DNA from: Sesamum alatum
Taxonomy: Eukaryota > Streptophyta > Magnoliopsida > Lamiales > Pedaliaceae
Assembly: GCA_034509735.1 (NCBI GenBank)
Contig: JACGWO010000002.1
Span: forward strand, 44,719,702-44,783,701
Direction of reading: 5' to 3'
Length of the DNA: 64,000 nt
Position 1 is the stretch's first letter. Every line of letters begins with the position of its first letter. The position numbers were made by a program, and so were the translations under genes. The notes under the pieces are model-generated. The model ran no database searches, was not told the origin of the DNA, and was given only the letters and a program-made list of their open reading frames with translations. Positions 25,015-36,269 of the stretch are shown in pieces.

Positions 25015-27057
25015 ATGTGCAACACCACCACCCCGGCAGTCATAACATGCAAAGGTGCTCTCTTCATTCATCATTCCCCAACATTTACATTCTCTCTTCT
25101 CATTTCTTGCATAAAACTCCATAGGAAATCAATCTAAAAACGTTTTTTTTTTTTTTTTGAAACGCATAACGTCCAAATATGAACACAAGACCTCTCGTTG
25201 ACTGTCCCCCGGGAACGATCACTCTAAAAAGAATTCTCTTCATTGTGTAATTACAACTCTTGAAACTGTTACTAATATTTGTCTAAGTATATGGAATATG
25301 ATGATGAACAAGATGAGTATTAATTAATCCTGGATTAGCATGTTTTTAATTGTTGGTATTCTTGTGCGATCTTGTTTGCAGCTGCTGTGATCAGGAAATC
25401 TGGGGAGCCACTGGAAGTGGAGGAGATTCAAGTGGATCCTCCGAAATCCGGTGAAGTTAGGATGAAGATGCTTTGCGCCAGTATGTGCCACACTGATATG
25501 ATTTGCTGCAATGCCGGCTTCCCTGTTGTCAGTATCCATCTCACAATTAACTCTTTCACTTTCATTATTATGTATAATTAACATCATGCTTTAATTGTTC
25601 TATGGCTGATTACATATATATTTGTATGATCTTTTGTTTAATTTTCAGCCTTTTTTCCCTCGGATCCCTGGCCATGAAGGAGTAGGGTAAGTGTTTTTAT
25701 GATGAATTTTTCACTACTTCTTTCAAGGGACTTAGGAAGAATATATTTAGTACTAATCACATTTTGATACTCGTTATTGAGCTCAAACTTCTATGATCAA
25801 GTGTATTACACTTAACATATATATACACGTTCTGGAAATACAGTGTGGTCGAGAGCGTTGGAGACAAGGTGACACACGTCGAGGTAGGAGATATAGTCAT
25901 GCCACTCTATCTCGGAGAATGTGGAGAATGCCTGAATTGCAGTTCAAGGAGGACAAACTTATGCCACAAATACCCCCTCGGTTTCAGTGGCCTAATGGCT
26001 GACGGAACATCAAGAATGTCCGTTGCAGGGGAGAAAATCTACCACCTTTGCAGCTGCTCCACCTGGTCCGAATACGCCGTCATAGACGCCAATTACACTG
26101 TCAAAGTAGACCCAAGACTCTCTTTTCCCCATGCTAGTTTCCTTTGCTGTGGTTTCACAACAGGTTTCGGATCAACCTGGAGAGAAGTCAATATCGAAAA
26201 GGGCTCATCTGTTGCGGTAATTGGCCTTGGTGCTGTCGGACTTGGGGTAAGCACAACAACATAGATATTTGAGGTTATAACACATACTTAAGTGCACTAA
26301 TTTGTGACATGTTGTCATTGTTTTCCCTGGGAATGCAACACGCACAGGCTGTAAAGGGAGCTCAAATGCTAGGGGCCTCTAAAATAATCGGGATAGACGT
26401 AAACGAGTTGAAGCACGACAAGGCAAAGGCCTTTGGGATCACAGACTTCATCAATCCTAAGCTCTCCGACAAATCTGTATCTGAGTTGATCAAAGAAGCC
26501 ACTGGAGGGCTTGGAGTAGACTACTGTTTCAAGTGCACGGGCGTGCCGGCCCTCCTCAACGAAGCCATTGAGGGCTCGAAAATGGTATGACTAGTCCTCA
26601 ACCATTGACGACATTATATATCCATCTTTCCTTTACATATCAATTGATCATAACCTGTATTAATTCTTACAGGGACTTGGGACAATAGTGGTTCTTGGTG
26701 TAGGAGCTGGGAAGAGTGTGGAGGTCGACTACATTCGGCTCTTGTGTGGTAGAACTCTGAAGGGTTCCACCTATGGTGGAGTAAGAACTCAGTCAGATCT
26801 TCCTAAAATTGTTGAGAAATGTGTCAAAAAGGTATATATGTCCAAATCATCAATTTTTATTATATATTCATGAATTCTTTTGACATGTAATCTTAATTGT
26901 TGTACTGTACATGGAGTGAGATAAATTAATTTGTAATCTTGAGCAGGAAATTGATCTTGATGAGCTCATCACGCATGAAGTTTCACTGGCTGAAATTAAC
27001 AAAGGGATTGAGTACATGAAGCAGCCCAACTGTGTTAAGGTTGTCATCAAGTTCTAA
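25015..27057 (+). CDS. Zn-dependent medium-chain alcohol dehydrogenase, 8-hydroxygeraniol oxidoreductase-like (377 aa, 7 exons)
   Basis: Exons 25015-25054, 25382-25527, 25649-25686, 25844-26246, 26348-26584, 26673-26831 and 26947-27057 join in frame to 377 residues, the normal plant ADH length. Catalytic zinc ligands are visible: Cys49 (CHTD), His71-Glu72 (GHE) and Cys177 (CGFTTG). The structural zinc cysteines are 101, 104, 107 and 115. The Rossmann motif GLGAVG lies at 202-207, and Asp in IGIDVN favours NAD(H). Blocks such as [28 protein letters not shown] and [14 protein letters not shown] recall, from memory of the family, Catharanthus-type 8-hydroxygeraniol oxidoreductase of the iridoid pathway. 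Substrate cannot be fixed from sequence, and other terpenol or allylic alcohols are possible. The exon 2 donor (GTCAGT at 25528) was chosen over one three bases earlier. Cytosolic; no defect seen. Confidence 0.88.
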
Positions 27058-27914
27058 GGGAAATTTACATTCTTTTTTGATATAGTAAGACTTTTAATTC
27101 CAGAACAGAGTTTTCCAAGGGAATTTTAAATTCAGCAAATTGCTTTTTCTTTAATTTCCTCCTTCCTTTTCCTTTATTACCTTTATTTTGTGTGTCATAT
27201 GAGGCTGTCTAGCATCAGTTTGTGTATTAACACATCTACAATAAAGACAGCTTAATTTGTAACCCAGGAAAACAAATAATATTAATAAAGACTGCTTGAT
27301 TTTTTTTAATTTTTTATGGCTAATAACAATCACTTGTCTGCTCACAATTATAAAAATATAGATGAAAAACGCGCGCTGCGCTCCCGCACATATACATTAA
27401 TTACGTTGTGATACATATATATATATCCATTATATTAATCAATCTTTAATAAATGGCAGTATCAACAAAATTGGCCAAAAAATTCAAAAATTTCCAAGAA
27501 ATCGTGTGCCAAACATGTGTTAATTTCCGACAAGTTCAATATTTTCTCTTGACATCCAGACTAAAGTGCAATTTTTTTTTCAGTTCTCAATTACAAAGTT
27601 AAAATCGAAGAGAATAAAAAATACCATCTCCTATAATTTCATAACTAAATTTGCATTTTTCCCTCCTTTAATTTAAGTCAGCGTACAACAAAGAATCACA
27701 ACAATCTTATACTTTTGGGTTAAGGAAAGGGAAAATCGAACAATGCAATTCGTCAAGACCCACCAATTTTTCAGTTCCCAACTACTCATCCGTTTGTTGA
27801 TCAGCCCAAAATCCACCAATATTTTTTCCAATCCCAGAAGAAAAGCGTCCACAAATTTCCGCATGTCTTGACGGACTGCAAGAAAGTTGAGAGTTTGATT
27901 CAACCTGCTGCAGA
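27058..27914. other. Spacer downstream of the alcohol dehydrogenase
   Basis: Starts with the probable 3' UTR of the dehydrogenase gene. The rest is AT-rich with a (TA)n patch near 27415. No gene or bounded element is recognised before the large nested transposon. Confidence 0.4.
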
Positions 27915-28149
27915 AACAAATAAGGCTTAATTGCATAAACCCCTGCATTTTAAAAACTCAGTTAAATTTTTTTGTGTTTTAAAAATAGGCTTAAAACCCC
28001 CTTCTATTTTATTAAATGTAGTTCAATCGCCCCACTCCGTTAAATTGAGTTGACAGCGTTAATTTTTTAGTTATATGACAGTTATGCCCTTTTTATTATA
28101 TATTATTCCTTATTTTATTAACCGTTGGATCTTTTTGTTTATATAATAA

Positions 28150-29138
28150 GGGCATGTTTACTTCCTTGTATTAACCCATATATCCAACATAATATGTGCC
28201 AGTAGCCTGTTTACTATGTCTGGCTGAAGCCCTCTACTAAAGTCTCCGGCCCGACACTGTTCCGTACTATTGCTCGGATTGCAGTACAGGTCCTCCACCA
28301 AATATTGTTAATCTGTGGGCCCCATTGGAGCTTGTACAATTTTTCTGCTTCCGGTTATGTCCTCCAATTTGAGACGGCGTATTACATTTTTATCCTCGGT
28401 GCAATTAATTTGACAGCCCTCATTTAATATAGTCTGACATAGTGGTTGGGGGTCATAACTCAAACCCCATTTGCTGCAAAGAAAGAGAAGGTATTCGATA
28501 AACCACATTCACATCGACTTGCAAAGGGTTCGTTCCTCTCACCTCTGCTGCAAAGAAATCGAAGGTAAGTCTGGCCTATCTTCACATTCCATTACAATCG
28601 ACTCCTTCCCTTCCGTACCCGCTTTGCATTAGTTTAACCTGTATGTGAAGAAATTTTTAATTATTTTTTTACTTCCTGAAGACCGATTTTCTTAGTTGAA
28701 GGTGCGCACTTGCCAAAGTTTGGTTTCGACGCCTCTTCTCCTATTGTCCCGTAAATGTCTGGATGTTTTCCTTTTTTTTTCGATTATTTGTTTTTTATGG
28801 TAATGCTGACTAAGGTGTGGATAAATATTAATTTTATGTATCCCCAGTGTGAAATCTAACAGATCCGTGGTAAAATCGATTTGTAACCCTAGCATTTGTG
28901 AAATCCAAGTGCTTTTGTTAGAAGATGTGGTGGACTTGGACTTGTCCATGGTGATATTCAAAATTTGTGATCTAGGGCGGATTTAATATGTGAAATTAAG
29001 GGTACTTTGTATGTATATGCTGAATGTTAAGTTATGGATTTTGTGCCGAATAGTAATTATGGTAAGAGTTAATCCTATATTGCGCGATGTAGCCTTTAAT
29101 TCCCTCCATGGACTTATGTCCTATGTGCGAATTTTAGG
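28150..29138. other. Non-coding left arm of the Harbinger-like element
   Basis: About 1 kb between the left terminus and the transposase start. Open frames on the minus strand here (for example 28308-28508) show no family features. It probably holds the transposase promoter and subterminal binding repeats, though none was identified with certainty. Confidence 0.4.
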
Positions 29139-30564
29139 ATGGCGCGAGTCCACCGTATATGCGCTCTAATTGCTGTTCACGAGAAAATGATCGATGTTGC
29201 TGTTGCACTTGCATTGTTCTCGTGTATATGTACTTTTTTGAACTCCATCACTACCCGTAGTGGCCGACGCTCCCACCATTACACAGTGAATTCTAGGATA
29301 CCTATGCAGATTAGGAATCTTACTAGGTTAGTGGCGTACAATGATATTACGTGCCTTAGGAACCTAAGAATGGACCGTAACACCTTTGGGCGTTTGTGCT
29401 ATCTGCTTGAGCACTACGGTGGTCTGAGTCATACTAAGTGCGTCACCATCAATGAACAAGTGGCGATATTCCTCAGTGTGATAGCACATCACAAAAAGAA
29501 CTGTGTTGTGAAACATGATTTCTTACGGTCGGGGAGAACAATCAGTAACCACTTCCACGCTGTTCTGAACGCGGTGATCCTTTTGCATCCTCTCCTTCTT
29601 GCACGGCCTACGCCCGTACCCGATGATTGTACTGACCCTAGATGGCGATGGTTTAAGGTACAATTCCTATTACACATTTCTTTCTTTACCCAATGGGGGT
29701 GGACGATTAAACAGGAATGTTATTATGTAATCCAACAGGGGTGCTTAGGTGCATTGGATGGCACATTCATTGATGTAAGGGTTCCTGAACAAGACAAGGG
29801 TCGGTATCGCACGCGCAAGGGCCATGTTGCAGTGAATGTGCTTGGGGTATGCAACCCCAACATGCAATTCATTTACGTTTTCACCGGCTGGGAAGGTAGT
29901 GCGGCTGACGGGAGGGTCCTTAGGGATGCTGTTACACGACCCAATGGCCTCAGAGTCCCGTTAGGTAACAACTGCAATTGTTCTATATATATATAAGTCT
30001 TTATCTATTCAAAATTGTAGATTTTATATAATTTTAGTTCTCTATGCTGTTGTTGGTACTTAGTGGTTGGTGTGGTATTTTAATATTGTCAGTGAATCAG
30101 GTAACTATTACTTGTGCGACAATGGGTATTCGAACGCAGAAGGCTTCCTCACGCCATACAGGGGCGTTCGTTATCACCTTCGTGAGTGGGATCGAGGATC
30201 AGGTGGGCCGCAGACTGCCGAGGAGCTTTTCAACCTTAGACACTCATCTGCCCAGAATGTAATCGAGAGAGCATTTGGACTTTTGAAAGTACGCTGGGGT
30301 ATATTGAGAAGCCCTTCATTCTATCCGATCAAAATCCAAAACATGATTATTCTAGCATATTGTCTCCTCCATAACTACATCCGTCGTGAGATGCCGACCG
30401 ATCCTCTAGAGCTTGAGGTTGAGGATGGAGATGATACCATCAATGATCAAAACTTAGATCACATTTCAACTATAGATGTTAGTCCTGGTTGGTCTAGCTG
30501 GAGGGATGAGTTGGCTCGGTCGATGTATCATGAATGGTGTCAAAATGCTGCAAGGAATCACTGA
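29139..30564 (+). CDS. PIF/Harbinger transposase (HARBI1-like DDE nuclease, 402 aa, 3 exons)
   Basis: Exons 29139-29657, 29739-29964 and 30101-30564 join in frame, with introns of 81 and 136 bp, to 402 residues. The DDE catalytic triad is complete: Asp180 in GALDGTFI, Asp255 in YYLCDNGYSNAEGF and Glu304 in NVIERAFGLLKVRW, with 48 residues between the second Asp and the Glu, as expected for PIF/Harbinger. The N-terminal part (about residues 75-150) contains the usual helical region, and a hydrophobic stretch lies near residues 18-35. The protein cuts and joins element ends and normally needs a Myb/SANT partner for nuclear import and DNA binding. No stop or frameshift was found, so the element may be, or recently have been, a source of transposase. 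Confidence 0.9.
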
Positions 30565-30828
30565 ATATGTATTGATGTGTTAGGTTCCGAGATACTACCT
30601 AGGGATTTTATTGTTTCAAAAAGAAAAATACAGGATGATTGTTTTTTACATGCATCGAATCGTGCTTTGTAATTTAAGATTTGGCAATAGATGTGACTAT
30701 GATCATTACTCTATTTAATATTTTCTTTATTTGATCATTGTACTTAGACTGCGGGTGTTAATTTTACTTGATTGAACACCAGATATAGTTGGGATGAAAT
30801 TAACCCTTTTGCCTTTGTTTGTAGTAAT

Positions 30829-31894
30829 GGAGCGCAACGACGACGAAGGTTCAAGTCGGCATCGACGGCGACCGTCTAATAAGGAGAGGGGTGCAGTACG
30901 GCGGACATGGTCCCCACACGAGGAGGAGGTCCTCGTCAATGCCCTGAAGTCAATCGTGGCGAGCGGATGGAAATGTGACAATGGCTTCCGTAATGGGTAC
31001 CTTGCACAGCTTGAGACATACCTTGCACGTGCTATACCAAACTGCGACATTAAGGCCGAACCACACATTACCTCAAAAATTCAAGTATGGAAGAGGCAAT
31101 ATTCATCTCTTATTGGTATGATGGGCAAAAATGGCTTTGGATGGGACGAAACAAAGTGCATGGTCACTATTGATGAGAAGGATAAGGACGTTTGAGTTAC
31201 TTGAAGGTAACACATGAATTGTACGTATAAGAATTTGTGTCGGAGTAATGGTCTTTTGGTTGTGCTTCACTGGGTTGTTGTGTGCAGATTGATCCTTCTG
31301 TCAAAACGATGCGATATAAATCTTGGCCACACTTTGCTGCCTGGCGTGAGATTTTTGGGAAAGATGGCGCCAATGGTGATGGCGGGACAGATATGCATAG
31401 GGAGGAGGCCAACATTCGAGAACAAACGTTGGAGCAAGTGGATGACTGCGACGGCCGCAATGCGGAGTGGAACCCAGAAACTCAATGTTTGGGGGTCGAC
31501 AAAGACGTTCCATTGTCTTATAACATGACTACTGACCCCCCGGCTAATTTCGTCAAGTGCAACTAAAAGGTCCAATAGTGCTTCGTGCAAGCGTAGGGCT
31601 CAAGATCCCCTATCCGATCTACCTCAGCTAGTTAATATAGTCAGCACGTTTTGTGAAACTGCTAATGCAAGGATGGGGAAGTTAGCAAGGGTCCTTGAGG
31701 GAGAATTCGGTGACCATGATCATCGTGCCAAAGTGGTTGAGGCTGTTCGCGAACTGCCCGGCTTTGACGAGAACGAGCACCTCATGATCGTCACTCGTCT
31801 GGTAAACTGTCCCAAGGATATGGAATTGTTCTTCTCCCTTTCTCATGAATCAAGGGAGAAATGGGTGCGCCTGATGCTTAGTGGTCGAGTGTAG
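30829..31894 (+). pseudogene. Harbinger Myb/SANT-like DNA-binding partner protein, frameshifted
   Basis: Exon 1 (30829-31206) encodes RTWSPHEEEVLVNALKSIV, then IQVWKRQYSSLIGMM and GFGWDETKCMVTID, the trihelix-like Myb/SANT domain (Myb_DNA-bind_3 type). The family pattern predicts DVWSYLK at the exon end, but the sequence GACGTTTGAGTTACTTGAAG appears to lack one G of the Trp codon, giving TGA stops. The intron is 31207-31287. Exon 2 begins IDPSVKTMRYKSWPHFAAW and loses frame again between about 31529 and 31565. It resumes as KRSNSASCKRR...LMLSGRV, ending at 31894. This is the second gene expected of the element, 264 bp after the transposase. With two frame breaks it is unlikely to make a full protein. 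Confidence 0.8.
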
Positions 31895-32362
31895 GAAATG
31901 ATGTTAGGATGGATTGGTGTAGTTAGCATTTGGAATTTGTTAAGACATGTCAATTTTATTTGAATGTTGTGACTATTTATGGGTCAATATTTCGTACAAG
32001 ACATTTAAATGTGATTTCTTGCTAACTGAAATCAAGCCATTTTAACTATTGATAACAATTTGCCAAAATCAACATCAAGTAGGCAGAACGAAACACAGAG
32101 CAATATCAACAGCAAGTAGGCAGCACAATAACATGAAGCAAAATCAACACCAAATTCCAGAGTAGCCAATTCAGAGGATCAACTAGGTCAGGCTACACAT
32201 CCAGACAAAAATAACTTAAACACAAAAGCACCCTAAACATCAACATCCTAACTAGAAGTCGGGTTCAACCATACAAGATTGTTTACCATAAACATGTTCA
32301 GCCACAAAAAACAAATCTAGCAACCATAAACATACTACCCCACCAGTATTAAACACTAACCA
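31895..32362. other. Spacer between convergent genes inside the Harbinger-like element
   Basis: About 470 bp between the 3' end of the plus-strand Myb-like pseudogene and the 3' end of the minus-strand Myb-like gene. It contains a purine-rich stretch with repeated AGCAA/ATCAACA words. No gene is recognised. Confidence 0.4.
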
Positions 32363-33194
32363 TCAATCTTCATCAGAGCTCTCCACCAAAATGCAGTTCC
32401 TTATCACAGATCGTCCCGCTTCTACAGATGGACCAGCACCCTGACACCTAACACAACGGGATGGCCCTGCTTCATCTTTGAAGCCAGACGTTGAGGGTCC
32501 AGCCTCGAACATGCCCTTTTGTGGGAAAACTGCCGCCTTTGGTGTCGCCTCCTCGAAGATTGCACGCAGCGACCCCCACTTCGGTTCCCCGTGCCACCAG
32601 TACGCTTTTGCAAAGAGATTTTCCTAAGTGAAGATGGTGAGAGAAATTTTTAATCAACCTTTGTCATACATTTATTTATGGAAATAATTTTGTTATTACA
32701 AGGAAGTATATGGAATATGTATGTATTACCCTGAAGACGTGATCCCATGCTTCCTTGGGTGCGAGAAATCGATTTGTTTCTGGGTTCCAATCGAAGTCGG
32801 GTTGTGCCAAAATGGTCTTGTAAGTTGAATACCGGAGGCGACAGAACTCTAGCTTGTGCGCACAGAATTTGAGATCGTATTTCCGATGGAAGATGCAATT
32901 GACCAGATCCATTGCAAACTGAACAGCCTCTAAATCTTGGGATGAATAGGAGAACTGTTTGTGTCCTCGTTTGGCCATCCACGCTAAGCAATCGATGAAG
33001 CAAATATCCACGCGGCGGGTCCATTGCCCCTTATAGAAGTATTGTCGCTGAGGAGGGGCGCGTCGTTTGTTGCCCACACGGAGAGTCTTGTGTAGAGATT
33101 GAGAGAGGGTTGTGAGCTCGGCGCAAATGTGAATCGTTTGCTCACATAGGGCAGAGTGGTAGGAGTAGAGGATTGAAGGATTGGGATTATCCAT
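32363..33194 (-). CDS. Divergent Myb/SANT-like protein B of the Harbinger-like element (241 aa, 2 exons)
   Basis: Exon 1 (33194-32730) and exon 2 (32623-32363) join in phase 0 to 241 residues. Residues about 50-180 form a Myb/SANT-like domain: FYKGQWTRRVDICFIDCL, then LRYSTYKTIL, DFDWNPETNRFLAPKEAWDHVFR, and, after the intron, AKAYWWHGEPKWGSLRAIF. The C-terminal part is acidic and Pro/Ser-rich and ends in LVESSDED. It is clearly related to the neighbouring 34811-33783 gene and, more remotely, to the plus-strand Myb-like pseudogene; all three have an intron at the same place. Likely nuclear and DNA-binding, by inference from the domain. Function within or outside the element is unknown. Confidence 0.7.
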
Positions 33195-33782
33195 TACTTA
33201 AAGGGGAAATAAGTGTTTGCATTTCTCCCCAGAAAATGCATCATTTCGACTGCAAATGTTGTCCCATCATCATTATACAAATTTTAGGGTTTTCTCACCC
33301 GAAACGAAGCGTTTCAACCGTTTATAAAAATAATTTGGCTTGCTCATTTTCATATGGGGAGGAACCTTTCGCTGAACATGCAATTTTTCACGTTCGATCA
33401 GTTACTTTTCATTTCCCACAAACAATGAAGATGGTAAGAAAAGTATTAAGGTAGTTCATTTAACTTAAAATTTATATCTATTATAACATGCATGTGGACA
33501 TAAAACTTACATATGACATAAAAGCACCCTAAAGCACGAACAGCCGACCCCTGCGAAACCTAACTTGAAAATTGGGGCTCCTGCATTCAGGATTAACACA
33601 TACAAGGAAACAACAGAAAATAAACCCTAATTACTGGATAAACTAGACATGGTAACCCATGAACCCTACAAACTTAAACCAGAGATTAGTACGAAACTAG
33701 ACAGACAAACAGACCCACATGCAAACATAGCTAGCTAACCCCTGCGTTATCAAGCGTCGTGTAACCACGTGCACGCAGGTGT
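33195..33782. other. Spacer between the two divergent Myb/SANT-like genes
   Basis: Nearly 590 bp holding the presumed promoter of gene B and 3' UTR of gene A. A plus-strand open frame at 33173-33454 has no family features and was not called. Confidence 0.4.
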
Positions 33783-34811
33783 TTAAGTTTTCTTCTTCAA
33801 CGGGGTTAAGCTTGAGGCAGTAGAGCTGGTGGCCTCTGCAGATTTCTGGCTAGGTGGAGACACAGGCGCCGCATTACCCATCTTCACAATCAAACGTGGC
33901 ACTCCAGGTGGGGGGAGGACTGAATCCGGGTCACTTTCGCTGGCATAGTACTCATCTAACGCCCGCCACATTGACCCTGCTGAATCAGAAGAGGATGATG
34001 AATCAGACAGAGTAACAACAGGATCAGCGGGGAGTGCAGCATCACCCTCAGCAGGACCTCCGGCATTTTCCTCAGCAAGTACAGCCTCATTTCCCTTAGC
34101 AGCCACATCAACATTTTCCTCAGCAGGGAAGGCAGCTTGGCCGTCATGCTGCTGAGGAGCCTCAACCCAACCCACGTCACGGGCAGGGACGTTAAGATCA
34201 AAATGATCCGCCTGGATGACATCGTCCGCAGGGTTGTTAGGGCGTTCAAACAGCACACACAATTGGGGCCAAAGATCTTCGTAAGCGTTTACGTAACATC
34301 GTGCCTTCCTGTTTTGCTGTGTGGTCAAATAATTAAACCTACGCGTCAGAAAATACCATAATGCATGTACAAACAGTAAGATAAGAAATCCAGAAATTAC
34401 CCGACGAAGTCGCCTCCAAACGTGGTCAGGGGCAGTGACAAAACCAAGCCGGTTATTCCAGGTCACTCCTTCTGAGTTCACAACCCAACGGAATAGTTGA
34501 TATCTTTCCCTCAGTGAAGCCACCCTGGTTTGTGCCCATTCATAGGTGATCTTAGTCTTGTATTTTTTGTTGACATCATAGAGAGCGCACATAGTAGCAT
34601 GGATGTTAAGACGCTCTGGCCTGAAGAAACCAGTTTGTGCATGTGTAACCAGCGAGTCCACGAACGTTTTCTCAACTTCTTTGGTCCAGCGACTGTTGTA
34701 GAACATCAGTTCTTGATAATAGTAGCTATCAGGCCACATTGCAGCTATGGAGAAAGGAATATAGGTGAATGTTTGAGAGTGGGACAAGTCTTCAGAATGG
34801 AAGCGGGGCAT
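33783..34811 (-). CDS. Divergent Myb/SANT-like protein A of the Harbinger-like element (314 aa, 2 exons)
   Basis: Exon 1 (34811-34401) ends ...APDHVWRRLRR. An 84-bp intron, open in frame but with good GT-AG borders, follows. Exon 2 (34316-33783) begins QNRKARCYVNAYEDLWPQL. The spliced protein has 314 residues: a Myb/SANT-like domain at about 25-165 (YNSRWTKEVEKTFVDSLV, VASLRERYQLFRWVV, VTWNNRLGF), then an Ala/Glu/Pro-rich linker, a Ser-rich stretch and a Lys-rich C-terminus. Exon 2 aligns without gaps over its first 19 residues with exon 2 of gene B. A later in-frame Met (at about residue 25, MWPDS) is an alternative start. Function unknown; DNA binding is inferred. Confidence 0.7.
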   Translation of the reverse strand: MPRFHSEDLSHSQTFTYIPFSIAAMWPDSYYYQELMFYNSRWTKEVEKTFVDSLVTHAQTGFFRPERLNIHATMCALYDVNKKYKTKITYEWAQTRVASLRERYQLFRWVVNSEGVTWNNRLGFVTAPDHVWRRLRRVISGFLILLFVHALWYFLTRRFNYLTTQQNRKARCYVNAYEDLWPQLCVLFERPNNPADDVIQADHFDLNVPARDVGWVEAPQQHDGQAAFPAEENVDVAAKGNEAVLAEENAGGPAEGDAALPADPVVTLSDSSSSSDSAGSMWRALDEYYASESDPDSVLPPPGVPRLIVKMGNAAPVSPPSQKSAEATSSTASSLTPLKKKT

Positions 34812-36269
34812 TCGAGTGTGGGGAAAGACGCTGCATTGAACCTCTATTTATAGCTGAAGAACCTGGCATTCCCAGCACACACAACGGGGTTTCATACTAG
34901 TGAAAGTCCCACTACAAGGCTTCATTAAATGTTGCATCATTAATTAGTTTCAAGTGGATGTGTCAGCACGGTTTGTACAAAGGTGGCAGATGCGGATTTT
35001 GTCAAATTTAGGAAAGAACCAGGCCAAATATACTCTATTCCAGGTGGGTTTCTGAGCTGCACAAGTGTGACCATTCTTGCCCCTTTGCAGCCGTTCCATG
35101 CATGTGTACTCCAAGCAAGACTCCACATGCAGCAAATATGTTCAGGCGCCATGAGTGAAAGGGGAATGCGGATTAAATGAAGCGACAAGAAGGTTGGTGA
35201 AGGCCGTGTCAATAGGATCATGCATCAGACAGGGTATCTATGGTGGATTGCGAATCCACCATAGTAAATGCGAGATACGTATACTGCATACAATGATGAT
35301 GGTTTTGCTGCAACACTATTTCATACACATCTCCATACATACATATATGCCAATTTGCATTTAAGGGAGGCATTTATCATGCCAACCACCCACATCAAAT
35401 CAAGTAAATGAGGAATCAAGTGAATGGCTTCCCTGTGATTTTTTGTTTCTCTCTGAAAGACATTCTAACGCGGGCAGGTCGGTGTGGGAATCATTTCTTC
35501 TGTGGGAATGAAGTTGTCACAAGAAGGAGCATTTCAACGTAATTGATCCTCTTTGGAATTGCGTAATGAAGAGTTTATTCCAGAATTGATTAATTACGTG
35601 TTTTTTTTTTTAACAAACATAAAAACGTCATATATACATAAACCTACAAAAATTTGAAACCAGCTCCACCTTCGCCGAGTGTGCCACCAGCATAAATAAG
35701 GGGGATCAACATCCTTAACAGGCACGCAGCGTTCGACCTCTGTAACAAGGTCGAAGAATTAAAGGGCGTTTGTTGTATCCACGAACAAGTTAAATAATTT
35801 GCAATGACTCCTAGTAGCCAGTACTTCCCCAACTCTCCTTCAATCGTTGAACGCAAATCAACCACGACACAGAAAATGGACACCCACACATCTTGCCACC
35901 ACGGACTCCAGCGGTAACGAGACACAGATTAAAGATTTACCGATGGTGATGGAGAGAGACACACATTATGGAGCAAATGAGACCTTCGGCCGTTAAATAC
36001 TATGGTTCCCCCATTTCAATGGTAAGAAGCCCCACAGCATTGATGAGTCCGTGGCCTTCATTAATTGAAGGTCACAAACGTAATTTACATTGTTATTCAT
36101 GTTGTAATCCATAGACGTAAACGCTATACTAAATATCTTACTGGATAAATGCAAGAAACAAGTGGTGATAGTAAATGCAAATATTGGACAAATTAATATG
36201 AGATACTCCAACAATTAGTATGGCCCTACTATTTCATAGGATTATTTTGTATCACAACGTAAACATGCC
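34812..36269. other. Right arm of the Harbinger-like element, possible exon remnant
   Basis: About 1.46 kb between gene A and the right terminus. A 93-residue minus-strand frame at 35925-35644 (starting MSRYRWSPWW) and another at 35221-34940 show no recognised domain. They could be remnants or chance. A perfect 12-base inverted repeat, TATGGTGGATTC ... GAATCCACCATA, lies at 35240-35264. Confidence 0.35.

Larger units (their letters stand above)
28150..36269. mobile_element. PIF/Harbinger-like DNA transposon (about 8.1 kb) with transposase and three Myb/SANT-like genes
   Basis: The left terminus GGGCATGTTTACTTCC is mirrored by GTAAACATGCC at 36259-36269. Flanks are TAA (28147-28149) and TGA (36270-36272), a one-mismatch version of the TWA target site of this superfamily. 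It contains an intact DDE transposase gene (+), a frameshifted Myb/SANT partner (+) and two intact Myb/SANT-like genes (-). Most PIF/Harbinger elements carry only the transposase and one Myb-like protein, so the extra pair is unusual. Borders rest on short inverted repeats and should be treated as provisional. Confidence 0.6.

Noticed and set aside
34940..35221. 93-residue minus-strand frame in the Harbinger-like right arm
   Set aside because: No domain, no splice support, and overlapping frames on both strands.
35644..35925. 93-residue minus-strand frame starting MSRYRWSPWW
   Set aside because: Considered as a third Myb/SANT paralogue, but it lacks the pattern of conserved residues seen in genes A and B.
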